DNA of 33,421 nucleotides, taken from NCBI GenBank assembly GCA_029941485.1, contig JAPYOZ010000003.1, positions 1 through 33,421 on the forward strand, read 5' to 3'. Origin of the DNA: Gammaproteobacteria bacterium. GTDB lineage: Bacteria > Pseudomonadota > Gammaproteobacteria > PS1 > Pseudothioglobaceae. The notes under the pieces are model-generated. The model searched no databases. It was not told where the DNA came from and worked only from the letters and a program-made list of their open reading frames with translations. Below, one piece after another: positions 25,650-33,421 of the stretch. The position numbers and the translations under genes are program-made. Numbering within the stretch: the first letter of the stretch is position 1; each line of letters begins with the position of its first letter.

Positions 25650-26677
25650 TTCTTCCTTGGCATAAAAAACCGTTTGCAAAACTTAAACAAATGATTGATC
25701 AGAATCATTTGCCCCATGCACTACTCATTACCGGCAGTGAGAAAATAGGGAAGTTTGAACTGATGCAACAATTGGTAAAAACACTGCTGTGTGAAGACCA
25801 AACTTGCGGTCAATGTGCCTTGTGTCGCTCTATTGCTAAAGACAACCCAAAGCAGGTTCTGGACGATTCTGTTCTGATCCGTCGCTCCCATTATCCTAAT
25901 ATGGTGTATTGCCGTACCGAGATTAATGACAAAGGTGTGGAATCGAAAAACATTAGAATTGATCAGATTCGTGCCTTTTGTGATGCACTTAATAAAACAG
26001 CCGATAACTTGCAGATCGGTGTTTTGTTTTACGCCGATCAAATGAACATCCTTGCTGCCAATAGTTTGTTAAAAACCTTAGAAGAACCTAGAGAAAATAC
26101 ACTCATTATTCTATTGGCGCATAATTTAAAAAACTTACCCGCTACGATTGTATCTCGCTGTCAGAGTGTACACATACCTCCCGCCTATGATCAGGAGACT
26201 AAAGCTTGGCTTACACAGCACATTGGCAAAGCACAAAATACAGATTTAGACGTAGTGCAATTATTAGAGCATACCCACGGCGTACCATTTAAAGCACTTT
26301 CAGAACTTTCTGGAGATGGGTTTATTCATTACCAACATTGGCAAAATCAGTTGCTAGACATCGCTGTTCATCCTTTAATGATTAATCAATTGGAAGATTT
26401 TGAGGGTAATGAAGTTGAAGTATTAAATTGTTTACAAAATTTAATAATTGAGGGGATCAGACTCAAAACCTTGAATCATGAAGGTGGGTTGATAGAGCTG
26501 AATAAAGTGGTTAAAGAGGTTAATTCTGATTTTTTATTTAGGTTGTTAGACGATGTTTATCATGCCATTAGCTTGTCAAAAACTACAGTCAATATCAAAT
26601 TATTATTGGATAATGTTTTGATTGTGTGGTCGCACATTACTCACTTAAAGCGCTATCCACAAATTACCAGTACATAG
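25646..26677 (+). CDS. holB: DNA polymerase III delta-prime subunit (HolB)
   Basis: HolB is the stator of the clamp loader that puts the beta clamp on DNA. The 343-residue protein is an AAA+ relative in which the P-loop region is degenerate ([12 protein letters not shown] at 29-40, lacking the GKT end), as usual for delta prime. The zinc module has Cys49, Cys54, Cys57 and Cys60. The block [16 protein letters not shown] and the SRC motif in [11 protein letters not shown] follow. The C-terminal third is helical and poorly conserved. Start and tmk stop overlap by 4 bases. Downstream, hemL begins 14 bases later with a strong AAGGAG site. Confidence 0.93.
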   Translation: MILPWHKKPFAKLKQMIDQNHLPHALLITGSEKIGKFELMQQLVKTLLCEDQTCGQCALCRSIAKDNPKQVLDDSVLIRRSHYPNMVYCRTEINDKGVESKNIRIDQIRAFCDALNKTADNLQIGVLFYADQMNILAANSLLKTLEEPRENTLIILLAHNLKNLPATIVSRCQSVHIPPAYDQETKAWLTQHIGKAQNTDLDVVQLLEHTHGVPFKALSELSGDGFIHYQHWQNQLLDIAVHPLMINQLEDFEGNEVEVLNCLQNLIIEGIRLKTLNHEGGLIELNKVVKEVNSDFLFRLLDDVYHAISLSKTTVNIKLLLDNVLIVWSHITHLKRYPQITST

Positions 26678-26691
26678 AAAGGAGTTATTAC

Positions 26692-27975
26692 ATGAGTCAA
26701 TCGGATATTTTATTTGAACAAGCCAAAGCAGTTATTCCGGGTGGGGTTAATTCGCCCGTTAGAGCATTTAATGGTGTGGGCGGTAACCCTATTTTTTTTA
26801 CTCGTGGGGAGGGAGCTTATTTATTTGATGTCGATGACAAAAAATACATAGATTACGTTGCTTCGTGGGGTCCAATGATCTTAGGTCATGCTAATAAAGC
26901 AGTTATTGATGCGGTAAAAGACACATTAGAAAAAGGTTTGGGATTTGGCGCACCCACTGAAATAGAAACCACTTTGGCTAAAAAAGTTTGTGAACTGGTT
27001 CCTTCAATAGAATTAGTGCGAATGGTAAGCTCTGGCACAGAAGCAACCATGAGTGCTATTCGTTTGGCTCGTGGATACACCAATCGAGATAAAATTATTA
27101 AGTTTGAAGGGTGTTATCATGGCCATTCAGATTCGCTATTGGTCAAGGCAGGTTCAGGCGCATTAACATTGGGTGTACCAACTTCCCCAGGTGTGCCTGC
27201 GGCATTGGCTGAGCACACACTAACATTAGAATACAACAACATTAACCAAGTTCGTGAAGCATTGAATGAAGTTGGGTCGGAAGTGGCCTGCATCATTGTA
27301 GAGCCAGTAGCAGGTAATATGAACTGCATCCCGCCGGTTGATGGATTTTTACAAGGATTGCGCGAAGTTTGCGATGAACACGGCGTGGTACTTATTTTTG
27401 ACGAAGTAATGACTGGATTTCGAGTTGCACTTGGCGGTGCACAAGCTTATTACGGAGTGAAGCCAGATTTAACCACCTTAGGTAAAGTCATTGGCGGTGG
27501 TTTACCCGTGGGTGCGTTTGGCGGTAAGCGTGAAATCATGGAGTGCATTGCACCACTTGGCCCTGTTTATCAAGCTGGAACGCTTTCAGGAAACCCTATG
27601 TCGATGTCAGCAGGTTTGGCAATGTTAAACGCCCTATCAGCGGATAAGGGTTTTTATCAAAATTTAAATGAAAAAGTACAAAAACTAACGGATGGAATCG
27701 TAGTTAAAGCCAAGGAAAATAATATTAGCATGACGGCTAATGTGGTTGGTGGTATGTTCGGTTTGTTTTTTACCGATGCTGATTTAGTTACTAATTTTAA
27801 TCAGACATCGCAATGTGATGTAGAACGCTTTAAAAAATTCTACCACCTAATGTTGGATGAAGGTATTTACATGGCGCCTTCCGCTTATGAAGCAGGCTTT
27901 GTGTCAAATGCACATACGGATAAAGATATTCAAGCAACGATTGATGCAGCAGAGCGCGTATTTGTTAAATTATGA
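26692..27975 (+). CDS. hemL: Glutamate-1-semialdehyde 2,1-aminomutase
   Basis: HemL converts glutamate-1-semialdehyde to 5-aminolevulinate, the C5-route precursor of heme and siroheme. The start at 26692 ([18 protein letters not shown]) is chosen because AAAGGAG lies 9 bases upstream; an in-frame upstream ATG at 26626 would lie inside holB and add 22 unconserved residues. The 427 residues match the family. Visible features are [10 protein letters not shown], the PLP phosphate segment [26 protein letters not shown] and the PLP lysine Lys265 in [18 protein letters not shown]. The gene overlaps the LOG-family start by 4 bases. Heme supply matches the cytochrome-rich biology suggested by the window. 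Confidence 0.96.
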   Translation: MSQSDILFEQAKAVIPGGVNSPVRAFNGVGGNPIFFTRGEGAYLFDVDDKKYIDYVASWGPMILGHANKAVIDAVKDTLEKGLGFGAPTEIETTLAKKVCELVPSIELVRMVSSGTEATMSAIRLARGYTNRDKIIKFEGCYHGHSDSLLVKAGSGALTLGVPTSPGVPAALAEHTLTLEYNNINQVREALNEVGSEVACIIVEPVAGNMNCIPPVDGFLQGLREVCDEHGVVLIFDEVMTGFRVALGGAQAYYGVKPDLTTLGKVIGGGLPVGAFGGKREIMECIAPLGPVYQAGTLSGNPMSMSAGLAMLNALSADKGFYQNLNEKVQKLTDGIVVKAKENNISMTANVVGGMFGLFFTDADLVTNFNQTSQCDVERFKKFYHLMLDEGIYMAPSAYEAGFVSNAHTDKDIQATIDAAERVFVKL

Positions 27976-28562
27976 AGATTGATGTTATTGAATCAGAGTT
28001 AAACGAGGCGCAAACTACCCTCGAAAAATTTGACAATAACATCACTATTTTTGGTTCTGCACGCACCATTCAAGATGACCCTTTAGCCAAAATCGCTTAT
28101 CAATTAGGCAAGTCTTTGTCTGACGGCGGGTTTAATGTTTTAACTGGTGCTGGGCCGGGCATTATGCAGGCTGCTAACCATGGCGCGTTTGAAGGAAAAT
28201 CTAAGAGCATTGGCCTAAATATCAAATTACCAAAAGAGCAAACACCAAACCCGTACTTGGATGAGTGCTTGACGTTTGAACATTTCTTTACTCGTAAAGT
28301 CATGCTGATTAAGTATGCCGATGCTTGTGTTTTTTTCCCAGGTGGATTTGGCACTGCCGACGAGTTGATGGAAATCTTAACGTTAGTGCAAACAAGAAAG
28401 GGCAAACAGATTAAAATTTTGTTATTTGATTCAGCATTTTGGACACCTTTACTAGCTTGGTTTGATACTTTGAAAGATAATCAATATATTAATCCAACAG
28501 ACTTAACATCATTTGAAATGGTGGATAGTGTTGAACAAGTATTGGAGATACTCGAGGCGTAA
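27972..28562 (+). CDS. LOG family protein (TIGR00730-type, nucleoside 5'-monophosphate phosphoribohydrolase)
   Basis: The 196-residue protein has the LOG-family Rossmann fold. The signature PGGFGTADE is at residues 123-131, with [17 protein letters not shown] at 59-75 and the TRK segment ([14 protein letters not shown]) between. Members split nucleotide 5'-monophosphates into base and ribose 5-phosphate: plant and actinobacterial LOG proteins release cytokinins, and PpnN-type enzymes act in purine salvage. Which substrate applies here cannot be decided. It overlaps hemL by 4 bases, so it is probably expressed with it, and the HAD phosphatase gene begins 1 base after its stop. Confidence 0.88.
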   Translation: MKIDVIESELNEAQTTLEKFDNNITIFGSARTIQDDPLAKIAYQLGKSLSDGGFNVLTGAGPGIMQAANHGAFEGKSKSIGLNIKLPKEQTPNPYLDECLTFEHFFTRKVMLIKYADACVFFPGGFGTADELMEILTLVQTRKGKQIKILLFDSAFWTPLLAWFDTLKDNQYINPTDLTSFEMVDSVEQVLEILEA

Positions 28563-28563
28563 T

Positions 28564-29217
28564 ATGGCATTGGCAATTTTTGATTTAGATAAAACACTCA
28601 TTGACGGAGATAGTGATTTTCTCTGGGGTGAGTTTATGAGTGAGATTGGTGCAGTTGACTCCAACTCCTACCAAAAGAAAAATCAGTATTTTTTTGATGA
28701 ATATGCCAAAGGTAAATTAGACATTAATGAGTATTTAGAATTTTGTTTAGAGCCACTTTCTCAACACTCCATATCAACACTAAATGCTTGGCATAAAGAT
28801 TTTATGCAGCAAAAAATCCAACCCATTGTATTACCTAAAGCGCAAGCAGTAGTGGACGATCATAAAGCCAAGGGTGATAGAGTATTGGTCATTACAGCAA
28901 CCAACCGTTTTGTAACTGCACCTATTGTTGCCGAATACGGCATTGATGATTTACTGGCCACAGAGCCAGAAATAAAAGATGGCAACTACACGGGCTTAGT
29001 AGAAGGAGAGCCTTGTTTTCAAAAAGGCAAGATTACTCATCTTAATCAGTGGCTTGCCAAAACTGGAGAGAGTTTAGAGGGTACTTATTTTTATTCAGAC
29101 TCGCACAATGATCTGCCAATGCTAGAGTTGGTTGATCATCCTGTTGTTGTGCATGGTGATGATACTTTACAGGAAATAGCCAAAGAGAGGAGCTGGCCAA
29201 GCTTAGACTGGCGTTAA
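28564..29217 (+). CDS. HAD-superfamily (IB) phosphatase
   Basis: The 217-residue product has the IB-type HAD fold of phosphoserine-phosphatase relatives. The nucleophile motif FDLDKTLIDGDSD gives Asp7 and Asp9; motif II is the VITATNR stretch; motif III/IV is YSDSHNDLPML near the end. The start at 28564 is preferred to an in-frame upstream ATG at 28513, because HAD-IB proteins begin a few residues before the DxD motif and the upstream codons lie inside the LOG gene. The substrate is not apparent, although relatives act on phosphoserine or small phosphorylated metabolites. A bidirectional terminator follows at 29226. Confidence 0.88.
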   Translation: MALAIFDLDKTLIDGDSDFLWGEFMSEIGAVDSNSYQKKNQYFFDEYAKGKLDINEYLEFCLEPLSQHSISTLNAWHKDFMQQKIQPIVLPKAQAVVDDHKAKGDRVLVITATNRFVTAPIVAEYGIDDLLATEPEIKDGNYTGLVEGEPCFQKGKITHLNQWLAKTGESLEGTYFYSDSHNDLPMLELVDHPVVVHGDDTLQEIAKERSWPSLDWR

Positions 29218-29225
29218 ATTTCAGG

Positions 29226-29259
29226 CAATAAAAAACCTCCAGAAGGAGGTTTTTTATTG
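29226..29259. terminator. Bidirectional terminator between HAD gene and dsrE2
   Basis: A perfect 15-bp inverted repeat (arms 29226-29240 and 29245-29259) has an AGAA loop, with an A-run before the GC-rich core and a T-run after it. It serves the rightward HAD gene and the leftward dsrE2 gene, which end at 29217 and 29291. Confidence 0.9.
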
Positions 29260-29290
29260 CTGTCTATAAGATAAAAAGACGACGCAAAAA

Positions 29291-29806
29291 TTACATGTAT
29301 AAGTGGTGGTCACCAGTTGCAGCCTCATCAAAGTAGGATGCAGCACCTGCAAATTCAACACCATCAATAAAGTCTTCTTTATTAAAACCAAATAATTCAA
29401 CGGTCATTTCACAAGCAATGAATTTAACGTCAAATTCTTGACACATGTCTCTAAGGTCTTCTAATTTAGCCACACCGTGTTTGGCCATGGTTTTTTTCAT
29501 TAGCCACGTTACTAACGCTTCAGTGCCTGGAATACTCCATAGAATGTTAGGAATTTTTGGACCAAAGTTAATTTTTTGCAACCATTTAGGACCAAAAGGC
29601 ATTTTCATTGGCATGCCAGGGTTTCCTAGTGGTGAAACGCGTAATTTAGACGTGTCTTTTAATAAAAGATTTAATCCGTAGAATGTAAAGAAAATAGTAA
29701 CTTCTTTATCCATTGCCACACCAGTAGAGGCGATAATGAAAGGAGGAAACGCCCAATCAAAAGTACCTTTAGTGGCGATAATAGTCATTTTGTTGTTGTC
29801 TGACAT
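29291..29806 (-). CDS. dsrE2: DsrE2-type sulfur-carrier protein (DsrE/DsrF/DrsH-like family)
   Basis: This 171-residue protein has the DsrE2 pattern: KMTIIATKGTFDWAF start, GVAMDKEVTIFFTFYGLNLL, the PLGNPGMPMKMPFGPKW segment and two Cys candidates, Cys122 and Cys132 (in KFIACEMTVELFGF). The hydrophobic PKIPNILWSIPG stretch may be membrane-associated, as reported for DsrE2 proteins. In sulfur oxidisers DsrE2 and TusA pass persulfide sulfur, often with a rhodanese, towards Dsr or sHdr enzymes. The gene follows tusA on the same strand by 25 bases and carries a very strong AAGGAGGAG site, suggesting abundant expression. No rhodanese gene is in the window. Confidence 0.88.
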   Translation of the reverse strand: MSDNNKMTIIATKGTFDWAFPPFIIASTGVAMDKEVTIFFTFYGLNLLLKDTSKLRVSPLGNPGMPMKMPFGPKWLQKINFGPKIPNILWSIPGTEALVTWLMKKTMAKHGVAKLEDLRDMCQEFDVKFIACEMTVELFGFNKEDFIDGVEFAGAASYFDEAATGDHHLYM

Positions 29807-29831
29807 ATTCTCCTCCTTGGATAACTAGCGT

Positions 29832-30056
29832 TTAAACTTTCTCAATAGTGAAAACGTATTTACCACCGTCTTCAACATTAGAAATTAATTTGTTGCCAGT
29901 TTGATTGCAGAATGCTTCAATGTCTTTTACAGAACCAGCATCTGTTGAAATAACCTCTAAGACTTGACCAGCGCTCATTTTACTTAGTTCTTTTTTAGTT
30001 TTTAAAATTGGAAGTGGGCAGTTTAAGCCTGATGCATCTAAAGTTTGGTCAGCCAT
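29832..30056 (-). CDS. tusA: Sulfur-carrier protein TusA
   Basis: TusA is a 74-residue cytosolic sulfur carrier. The active Cys13 lies in GLNCPLPILK, the family CPxP motif, followed by KKELSKMSAGQVLEVISTD and the NVEDGGKYVF end. The start at 30056 (MADQTLDASGLNC) is preferred over an in-frame ATG at 30140, because AAGGAG lies just upstream of it and the extra residues are unlike TusA. It accepts persulfide sulfur and hands it on to DsrE-type partners or to tRNA thiolation. Its placement beside dsrE2 points to dissimilatory sulfur metabolism rather than only tRNA modification, by inference. Confidence 0.93.
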   Translation of the reverse strand: MADQTLDASGLNCPLPILKTKKELSKMSAGQVLEVISTDAGSVKDIEAFCNQTGNKLISNVEDGGKYVFTIEKV

Positions 30057-30148
30057 GGTAAGCTCCTTGTGTAATTTAATTTGAAAAAACATATTAGAAA
30101 AAACTAATAAGTCTGTGTATTTTAATCGTTCACAGGCCAATAGTCAAA

Positions 30149-30154
30149 TATAAT
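30149..30154 (+). promoter_or_regulatory. Candidate -10 box directly before bepA-like gene
   Basis: TATAAT ends 6 bases before the ATG at 30161, so transcription would start at or very near the A of the start codon. There is no Shine-Dalgarno sequence. The -35 region is weak. This points to a possible leaderless message. Confidence 0.35.
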
Positions 30155-30160
30155 GACTTC

Positions 30161-31504
30161 ATGATAAAGATTTTAACCTTGTTTATTTTAATGCCATTGT
30201 GGGTATTTGCACTCAGTGTGCCTGAGTTGGAGCTTTCTGAGTCTTTAAGTGAAAAGAAACGTGGCCATGAGTTTTTGCAGTTACTTTGGGATACTGGCTC
30301 GATTGTTGAGGACATCGAAATTCAAACCTACCTTAAAGATTTAGGCCATGAACTAACCACTTACAGCGAAAATCCAGATAAACACTTTGGATTTTTATTG
30401 CTTGATGACAGCAGTATTAATGCTTTTGCAGGGTCTTATGGTTATATTGGTATACACACGGGCATGTTGCTCAGTTCAGATTCAGAATCTGAATTAGCAG
30501 GAGTACTGTCGCATGAAATATCGCACGTTACTCAAAATCATTTGAATCGATTCAGCGAAAAAACCGACAAACAAACTTATCTGCTGGTGGCTGGCATGTT
30601 GGCCGCTGTATTGGTTGATGATTCCAACACCTCTCAGGCCATTGCCGCCTCAACGGTGGCAGGCGCTGCTCAGCAAAGCATTAACTTTACTAGAGAGCAT
30701 GAGTGGGAAGCCGATCGAATAGGCACAAACATGTTGACCAAGTCTGGTTTTGACCCTCAAGGCATGGCACATTTTTTTGAAAAATTAAAAGACAATTCCA
30801 GTGCCGAGGAGTTTTTGCGTTCACACCCGTTGAGTATTAATCGAATCTCTGATAGTCTGCAGCGTTCAGCTAGAATGTCGGGCAATTACAGGAAGGACTC
30901 CTTTGAATACTTAACCGCTAAGGCTAGGCTCTATTATCATAAGAATGGGCGTATTAAGTTAGAGCAGGATGATATGCTGACGCATTACATGCAAGCTTAT
31001 CATGCATTTGAGCAGCAAAATTATAAAACCGCACAACAAAATATTAATAAGCTATTTCTTATTGATTCATCTAAACCAAGCTACATTCTTGCAGGGCGAA
31101 TCGCCTCTAAGTTGGGCGATGTTCAAACCGCTCAGCAGTATTTTAATCAAAATAATTTAAATCAAGACGACGAGGCAAGCCTTTATTATGCGGCTCAATC
31201 TTATCTTGAAAACCAACAAGAAAAGCGGGGTATTGCTGTTTTAAAATCTTTCTTAAGGGTAAACACAGTAACCGCACAGTCTCATCAGTTATTATCTTCA
31301 CTTTACGTTAAAAATGGAGACCTTGATCGTTCTCACATTCAAAGTGCAAAAGCGCTGGTTGTGAAGGGTAAGTTTGCCAAGGCGATTCAGCAATATGAGC
31401 GTGCAAAATCCATAACGAGCAATCAAGATTTGTACGATGTACTAACCGTTAAAATTGAACAACTGCAACAAACCCTTGATTTGTACAAAGATTTAGCAAA
31501 ATAG
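30161..31504 (+). CDS. bepA: Periplasmic M48 metalloprotease with TPR domain (BepA/YfgC-like)
   Basis: BepA checks outer-membrane protein and LptD assembly, acting as chaperone and protease in the periplasm. The 447-residue precursor starts with a signal peptide (MIKILTLFILMPLWVFA, cleavage near residue 17). Zinc motif HEISH is at 118-122 and the third ligand Glu181 falls in EHEWEADRIG (ExxxD, 181-185). The segments INAFAGSYGYIGIHTG and FLRSHPLSINRISDS are typical of the family. From about 265 to the end, helical TPR-like repeats (such as YKTAQQNINKLF and DLDRSHIQSAKALV) form the C-terminal domain. The gene is divergent from tusA and convergent with rpiA, with 10 bases between their stops. 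Confidence 0.9.
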   Translation: MIKILTLFILMPLWVFALSVPELELSESLSEKKRGHEFLQLLWDTGSIVEDIEIQTYLKDLGHELTTYSENPDKHFGFLLLDDSSINAFAGSYGYIGIHTGMLLSSDSESELAGVLSHEISHVTQNHLNRFSEKTDKQTYLLVAGMLAAVLVDDSNTSQAIAASTVAGAAQQSINFTREHEWEADRIGTNMLTKSGFDPQGMAHFFEKLKDNSSAEEFLRSHPLSINRISDSLQRSARMSGNYRKDSFEYLTAKARLYYHKNGRIKLEQDDMLTHYMQAYHAFEQQNYKTAQQNINKLFLIDSSKPSYILAGRIASKLGDVQTAQQYFNQNNLNQDDEASLYYAAQSYLENQQEKRGIAVLKSFLRVNTVTAQSHQLLSSLYVKNGDLDRSHIQSAKALVVKGKFAKAIQQYERAKSITSNQDLYDVLTVKIEQLQQTLDLYKDLAK

Positions 31505-31514
31505 ATTTAGACTT

Positions 31515-32177
31515 TTAAGCGCCGACTACCGTTACACCGGTTGGTGTGCCGAGCAACAATACATTAGCACCGCGATTAGCGAATAAGCCGTTTGTTACCA
31601 CTCCAACAATGCTATCTAGTTCTGTTTCTAAAGCTTTAGGATCGGTAATTTTTAACCCTTCAACGTCTAAAATCAAATTGCCATTATCGGTAACAAAATT
31701 TTCACGAACAAAAGGCGTACCACCAATGCGACGAGTGATTTGGTGTTTAACATAGTTTGCCGCCATCGGAATCACTTCAACCGGCAATGGGAAGTCACCC
31801 ATAGTTTTTACAAATTTTGATTCATCTGCGATACACACAAATTTATCGGCCACTGCTGCTACGATTTTTTCACGAGTGAGTGCGCCACCACCACCTTTAA
31901 TCAGGTTTAGGCCATCATCGGACTCATCGGCACCATCGATATAGACGGATATTGCCTCCACTTCATTGAGATCAAACACCTTAATACCATGACCTTCTAA
32001 ACGTTCAGCAGTAGCAACAGAACTGGCAACGCAACCTTTTATATCATCCTTCATGGTTGCCAATGCATCGATGAAAAAATTTGCTGTTGAACCGGTACCC
32101 ACGCCTATAATAGTGTCTTTTACGACAAATTTAAGCGCCTCTTGTGCCACGGCAAACTTCATTTCGTCTTGAGTCAT
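31515..32177 (-). CDS. rpiA: Ribose-5-phosphate isomerase A
   Basis: RpiA interconverts ribose 5-phosphate and ribulose 5-phosphate in the pentose phosphate and Calvin cycles. The 220-residue form starting at 32177 ([15 protein letters not shown]) is preferred to longer ones, since GGAG sits 6-7 bases upstream of it. Motifs are [34 protein letters not shown] and GGALTREKI, with the catalytic Asp/Glu/Lys region and the C-terminal [15 protein letters not shown]. In a chemoautotroph it also supports regeneration of the CO2 acceptor, but no other Calvin-cycle gene is in the window. It is divergent from rdgB across a 41-base AT-rich gap. Confidence 0.96.
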   Translation of the reverse strand: MTQDEMKFAVAQEALKFVVKDTIIGVGTGSTANFFIDALATMKDDIKGCVASSVATAERLEGHGIKVFDLNEVEAISVYIDGADESDDGLNLIKGGGGALTREKIVAAVADKFVCIADESKFVKTMGDFPLPVEVIPMAANYVKHQITRRIGGTPFVRENFVTDNGNLILDVEGLKITDPKALETELDSIVGVVTNGLFANRGANVLLLGTPTGVTVVGA

Positions 32178-32218
32178 AATTCGCTCCATAAATTCTATAA
32201 TATTCAAACAATTATACT
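32178..32218. promoter_or_regulatory. Overlapping divergent promoters, rpiA / rdgB
   Basis: This 41-base gap carries two TATAAT boxes facing each other: the rightward one at 32196-32201 (for rdgB, leader of about 11 bases without Shine-Dalgarno) and the leftward one at 32216-32211 (for rpiA, leader with GGAG). -35 boxes are weak on both sides. The promoters would overlap and may interfere. Confidence 0.4.
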
Positions 32219-32809
32219 ATGAAAAAAATCATTCTTGCCAGTAACAATAAGGGGAAAATCGCAGAATTCAACACTATGTTGAACGGTATTTACCAAGTAG
32301 TATCCATGTCAGATATGCAAGTAGAAGAAGTCCCGGAAACAGGCTTGACCTTTGTTGAAAATGCATTGATTAAGGCTAGAAATGCATCAGAACAATCGGG
32401 TTTGCCAGCACTCTCTGATGACTCAGGTATTGTGGTGGATGCACTGAATGGCGAACCGGGTATTTATTCGGCACGCTATGCGGGTAATCATGGCGATGAT
32501 GAGGCCAATACCCAAAAACTATTGGATCAGATGCGTGCCATTCCTGAGGGTGAGCGTGCTGCTCGATTTTGGTGTGCTATTGTCTTTGTGGAGCATGCGA
32601 ATGACCCAACACCCATTATTATTCAGCGTGGCTGGGAAGGTGAAATCTTACGTAAAAAGGTAGGGGAGAATGGTTTTGGTTATGATCCAATTTTTTATGT
32701 ACCTACCCATGGTTGTGCATCGGCTGAATTATCGTCAGAAATTAAAAACACTCTCTCGCATCGAGGTCGGGCACTCACTGCATTACTTAAAGAACTAAAA
32801 GCTTGCTAG
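32219..32809 (+). CDS. rdgB: XTP/dITP diphosphatase RdgB (Ham1 family)
   Basis: RdgB removes deaminated purine nucleotides (dITP, XTP) by cleaving pyrophosphate. The 196-residue protein has the Ham1 start KKIILASNNKGKIAEF, VEEVPETGLTFVENALIKAR, the metal-binding DDSGIVVDALNGEPGIYSAR block, and FGYDPIFYVPTHG and SHRGRAL near the end. No Shine-Dalgarno site precedes the ATG. The hemW-like gene starts inside its last codons (7-base overlap), preserving the rdgB-hemW pairing seen in E. coli. Confidence 0.95.
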   Translation: MKKIILASNNKGKIAEFNTMLNGIYQVVSMSDMQVEEVPETGLTFVENALIKARNASEQSGLPALSDDSGIVVDALNGEPGIYSARYAGNHGDDEANTQKLLDQMRAIPEGERAARFWCAIVFVEHANDPTPIIIQRGWEGEILRKKVGENGFGYDPIFYVPTHGCASAELSSEIKNTLSHRGRALTALLKELKAC

Positions 32810-33421
32810 TACTACCGCCGTTATCGCTCTATATCCATTACCCATGGTGTGTTAAAAAATGCCCTTATTGCGACTTTAATTCCCACGAAGGTGAAGATAG
32901 GAATGGCTACATTGAGGCGCTACTGAAGGACCTTGATAAAGATTTAAAATACGTCCAGGGTCGATCAATTTATTCTATTTTTATTGGTGGCGGCACCCCG
33001 AGCTTAATGAGCGCAGAGGAACTCAGTGAATTATTTATTGGTTTACAATCAAGACTCAGCTTCGATCAGAATATTGAAATCACCCTAGAGACTAATCCTG
33101 GCACCTTTGAGATTGAAAAATTCAAAGCTTTTAAAGACGTCGGTATTAATCGATTATCGATTGGTGTGCAGTCTTTTCAAGACCATCACCTTAGCGCATT
33201 AGGACGCATTCATAGTGCCAAAGAGGCAAGTAAGGCTTGCACCTTTGCCGGCCAGATATTTGATAATTTTAATATTGATTTAATGTACGGTTTAGAAGGG
33301 CAAAGTATTGACAGTTGTTTGTCAGATCTTAATCAGGCAATGGATTTGAATCCACAGCATATTTCATTTTATCAGCTCACCATTGAGCCCAATACCTTGT
33401 TTGCAAAATTCCCGCCAGCGT
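32803..33421 (+). CDS. hemW: HemW-like radical SAM protein (coproporphyrinogen III oxidase-related), N-terminal part
   Basis: The frame is open to the window edge (206 complete codons). The beginning PLSLYIHYPWCVKKCPYCDF contains the radical-SAM cluster motif CxxxCxxC (Cys16, Cys20, Cys23). IGGGTPSLM, ETNPGT, RLSIGVQSF and FNIDLMYGLEGQ follow as in HemW, a proposed heme chaperone that resembles HemN but lacks proven oxidase activity. The only start after the in-frame stop at 32788 that fits is TTG at 32803, overlapping rdgB by 7 bases; its Shine-Dalgarno site is weak. The 3' part is cut off, so the C-terminal heme-binding region is not seen. Confidence 0.9.
   Translation, partial: MLVLPPLSLYIHYPWCVKKCPYCDFNSHEGEDRNGYIEALLKDLDKDLKYVQGRSIYSIFIGGGTPSLMSAEELSELFIGLQSRLSFDQNIEITLETNPGTFEIEKFKAFKDVGINRLSIGVQSFQDHHLSALGRIHSAKEASKACTFAGQIFDNFNIDLMYGLEGQSIDSCLSDLNQAMDLNPQHISFYQLTIEPNTLFAKFPPA

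Noticed and set aside
26626-26691. Longer hemL start at 26626
   Set aside because: It would place 22 unconserved residues before the family start and lie inside holB, while a strong AAGGAG site stands just before 26692.
30057-30140. Longer tusA start at 30140
   Set aside because: The added residues do not resemble TusA, and the AAGGAG site is placed for the ATG at 30056.

Overview
The window reads as a contiguous piece of an AT-rich (roughly 40 % GC by eye) gammaproteobacterial chromosome. Gene content points to a sulfur oxidiser related to the SUP05 / Thioglobaceae group (free-living Ca. Thioglobus or the thiotrophic symbionts of deep-sea bivalves). The clues are a TauE/SafE-type exporter end, a tusA-dsrE2 sulfur-relay pair, a periplasmic DsrE-like gene, c4-type cytochromes and a DUF302 protein, set among housekeeping genes in gammaproteobacterial order. 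The assignment is inference from gene content and protein style; no database was searched. There are no tRNA or rRNA genes, insertion sequences, phage genes or CRISPR arrays. Coding density is very high and no gap between genes reaches 300 bases.

Layout, left to right. 1-2540: the end of a TauE/SafE permease, then a leftward block ubiX-mpl and msrB. 2583-6714: cca rightwards, converging with a leftward AddB-like Fe-S nuclease gene and engB. 6800-7868: a monoheme and a diheme cytochrome c, separated by three consecutive hairpins. 7995-14794: the proteostasis block tig-clpP-clpX-hflX-lon, closed by a terminator. 14848-17329: leftward dsrE-like gene (frameshifted), rsmB and dsbC. 17423-19167: pepA-ppnP, sharing stop-codon bases with a convergent metallo-beta-lactamase-fold gene. 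20173-23172: leftward block of two DUF1538 membrane proteins, a P-II-like protein, a CBS-domain protein and, after a short gap, a DUF302 protein. 23228-29217: rightward pabC::mltG fusion, tmk, holB, hemL, a LOG-family gene and a HAD phosphatase. 29291-30056: leftward tusA-dsrE2. 30161-33421: bepA-like protease, rpiA (leftward), rdgB and the start of hemW.

How the genes work together. Several blocks are ordinary modules: chaperone plus ATP-dependent proteases (tig/clpPX/lon), envelope maintenance (mpl, mltG, dsbC, bepA), and DNA or nucleotide maintenance (tmk, holB, rdgB, cca, AddB-like nuclease). Sulfur and electron-transfer functions are scattered between them. The best candidate for a poorly described system is the DUF1538-DUF1538-P-II-CBS block. 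It looks like a split membrane transporter with two dedicated nucleotide-sensing partners, all translationally coupled. Other points worth checking are the pabC::mltG fusion, the cca gene whose HD region has lost the HD signature, the frameshifted dsrE-like gene, and possible leaderless starts.
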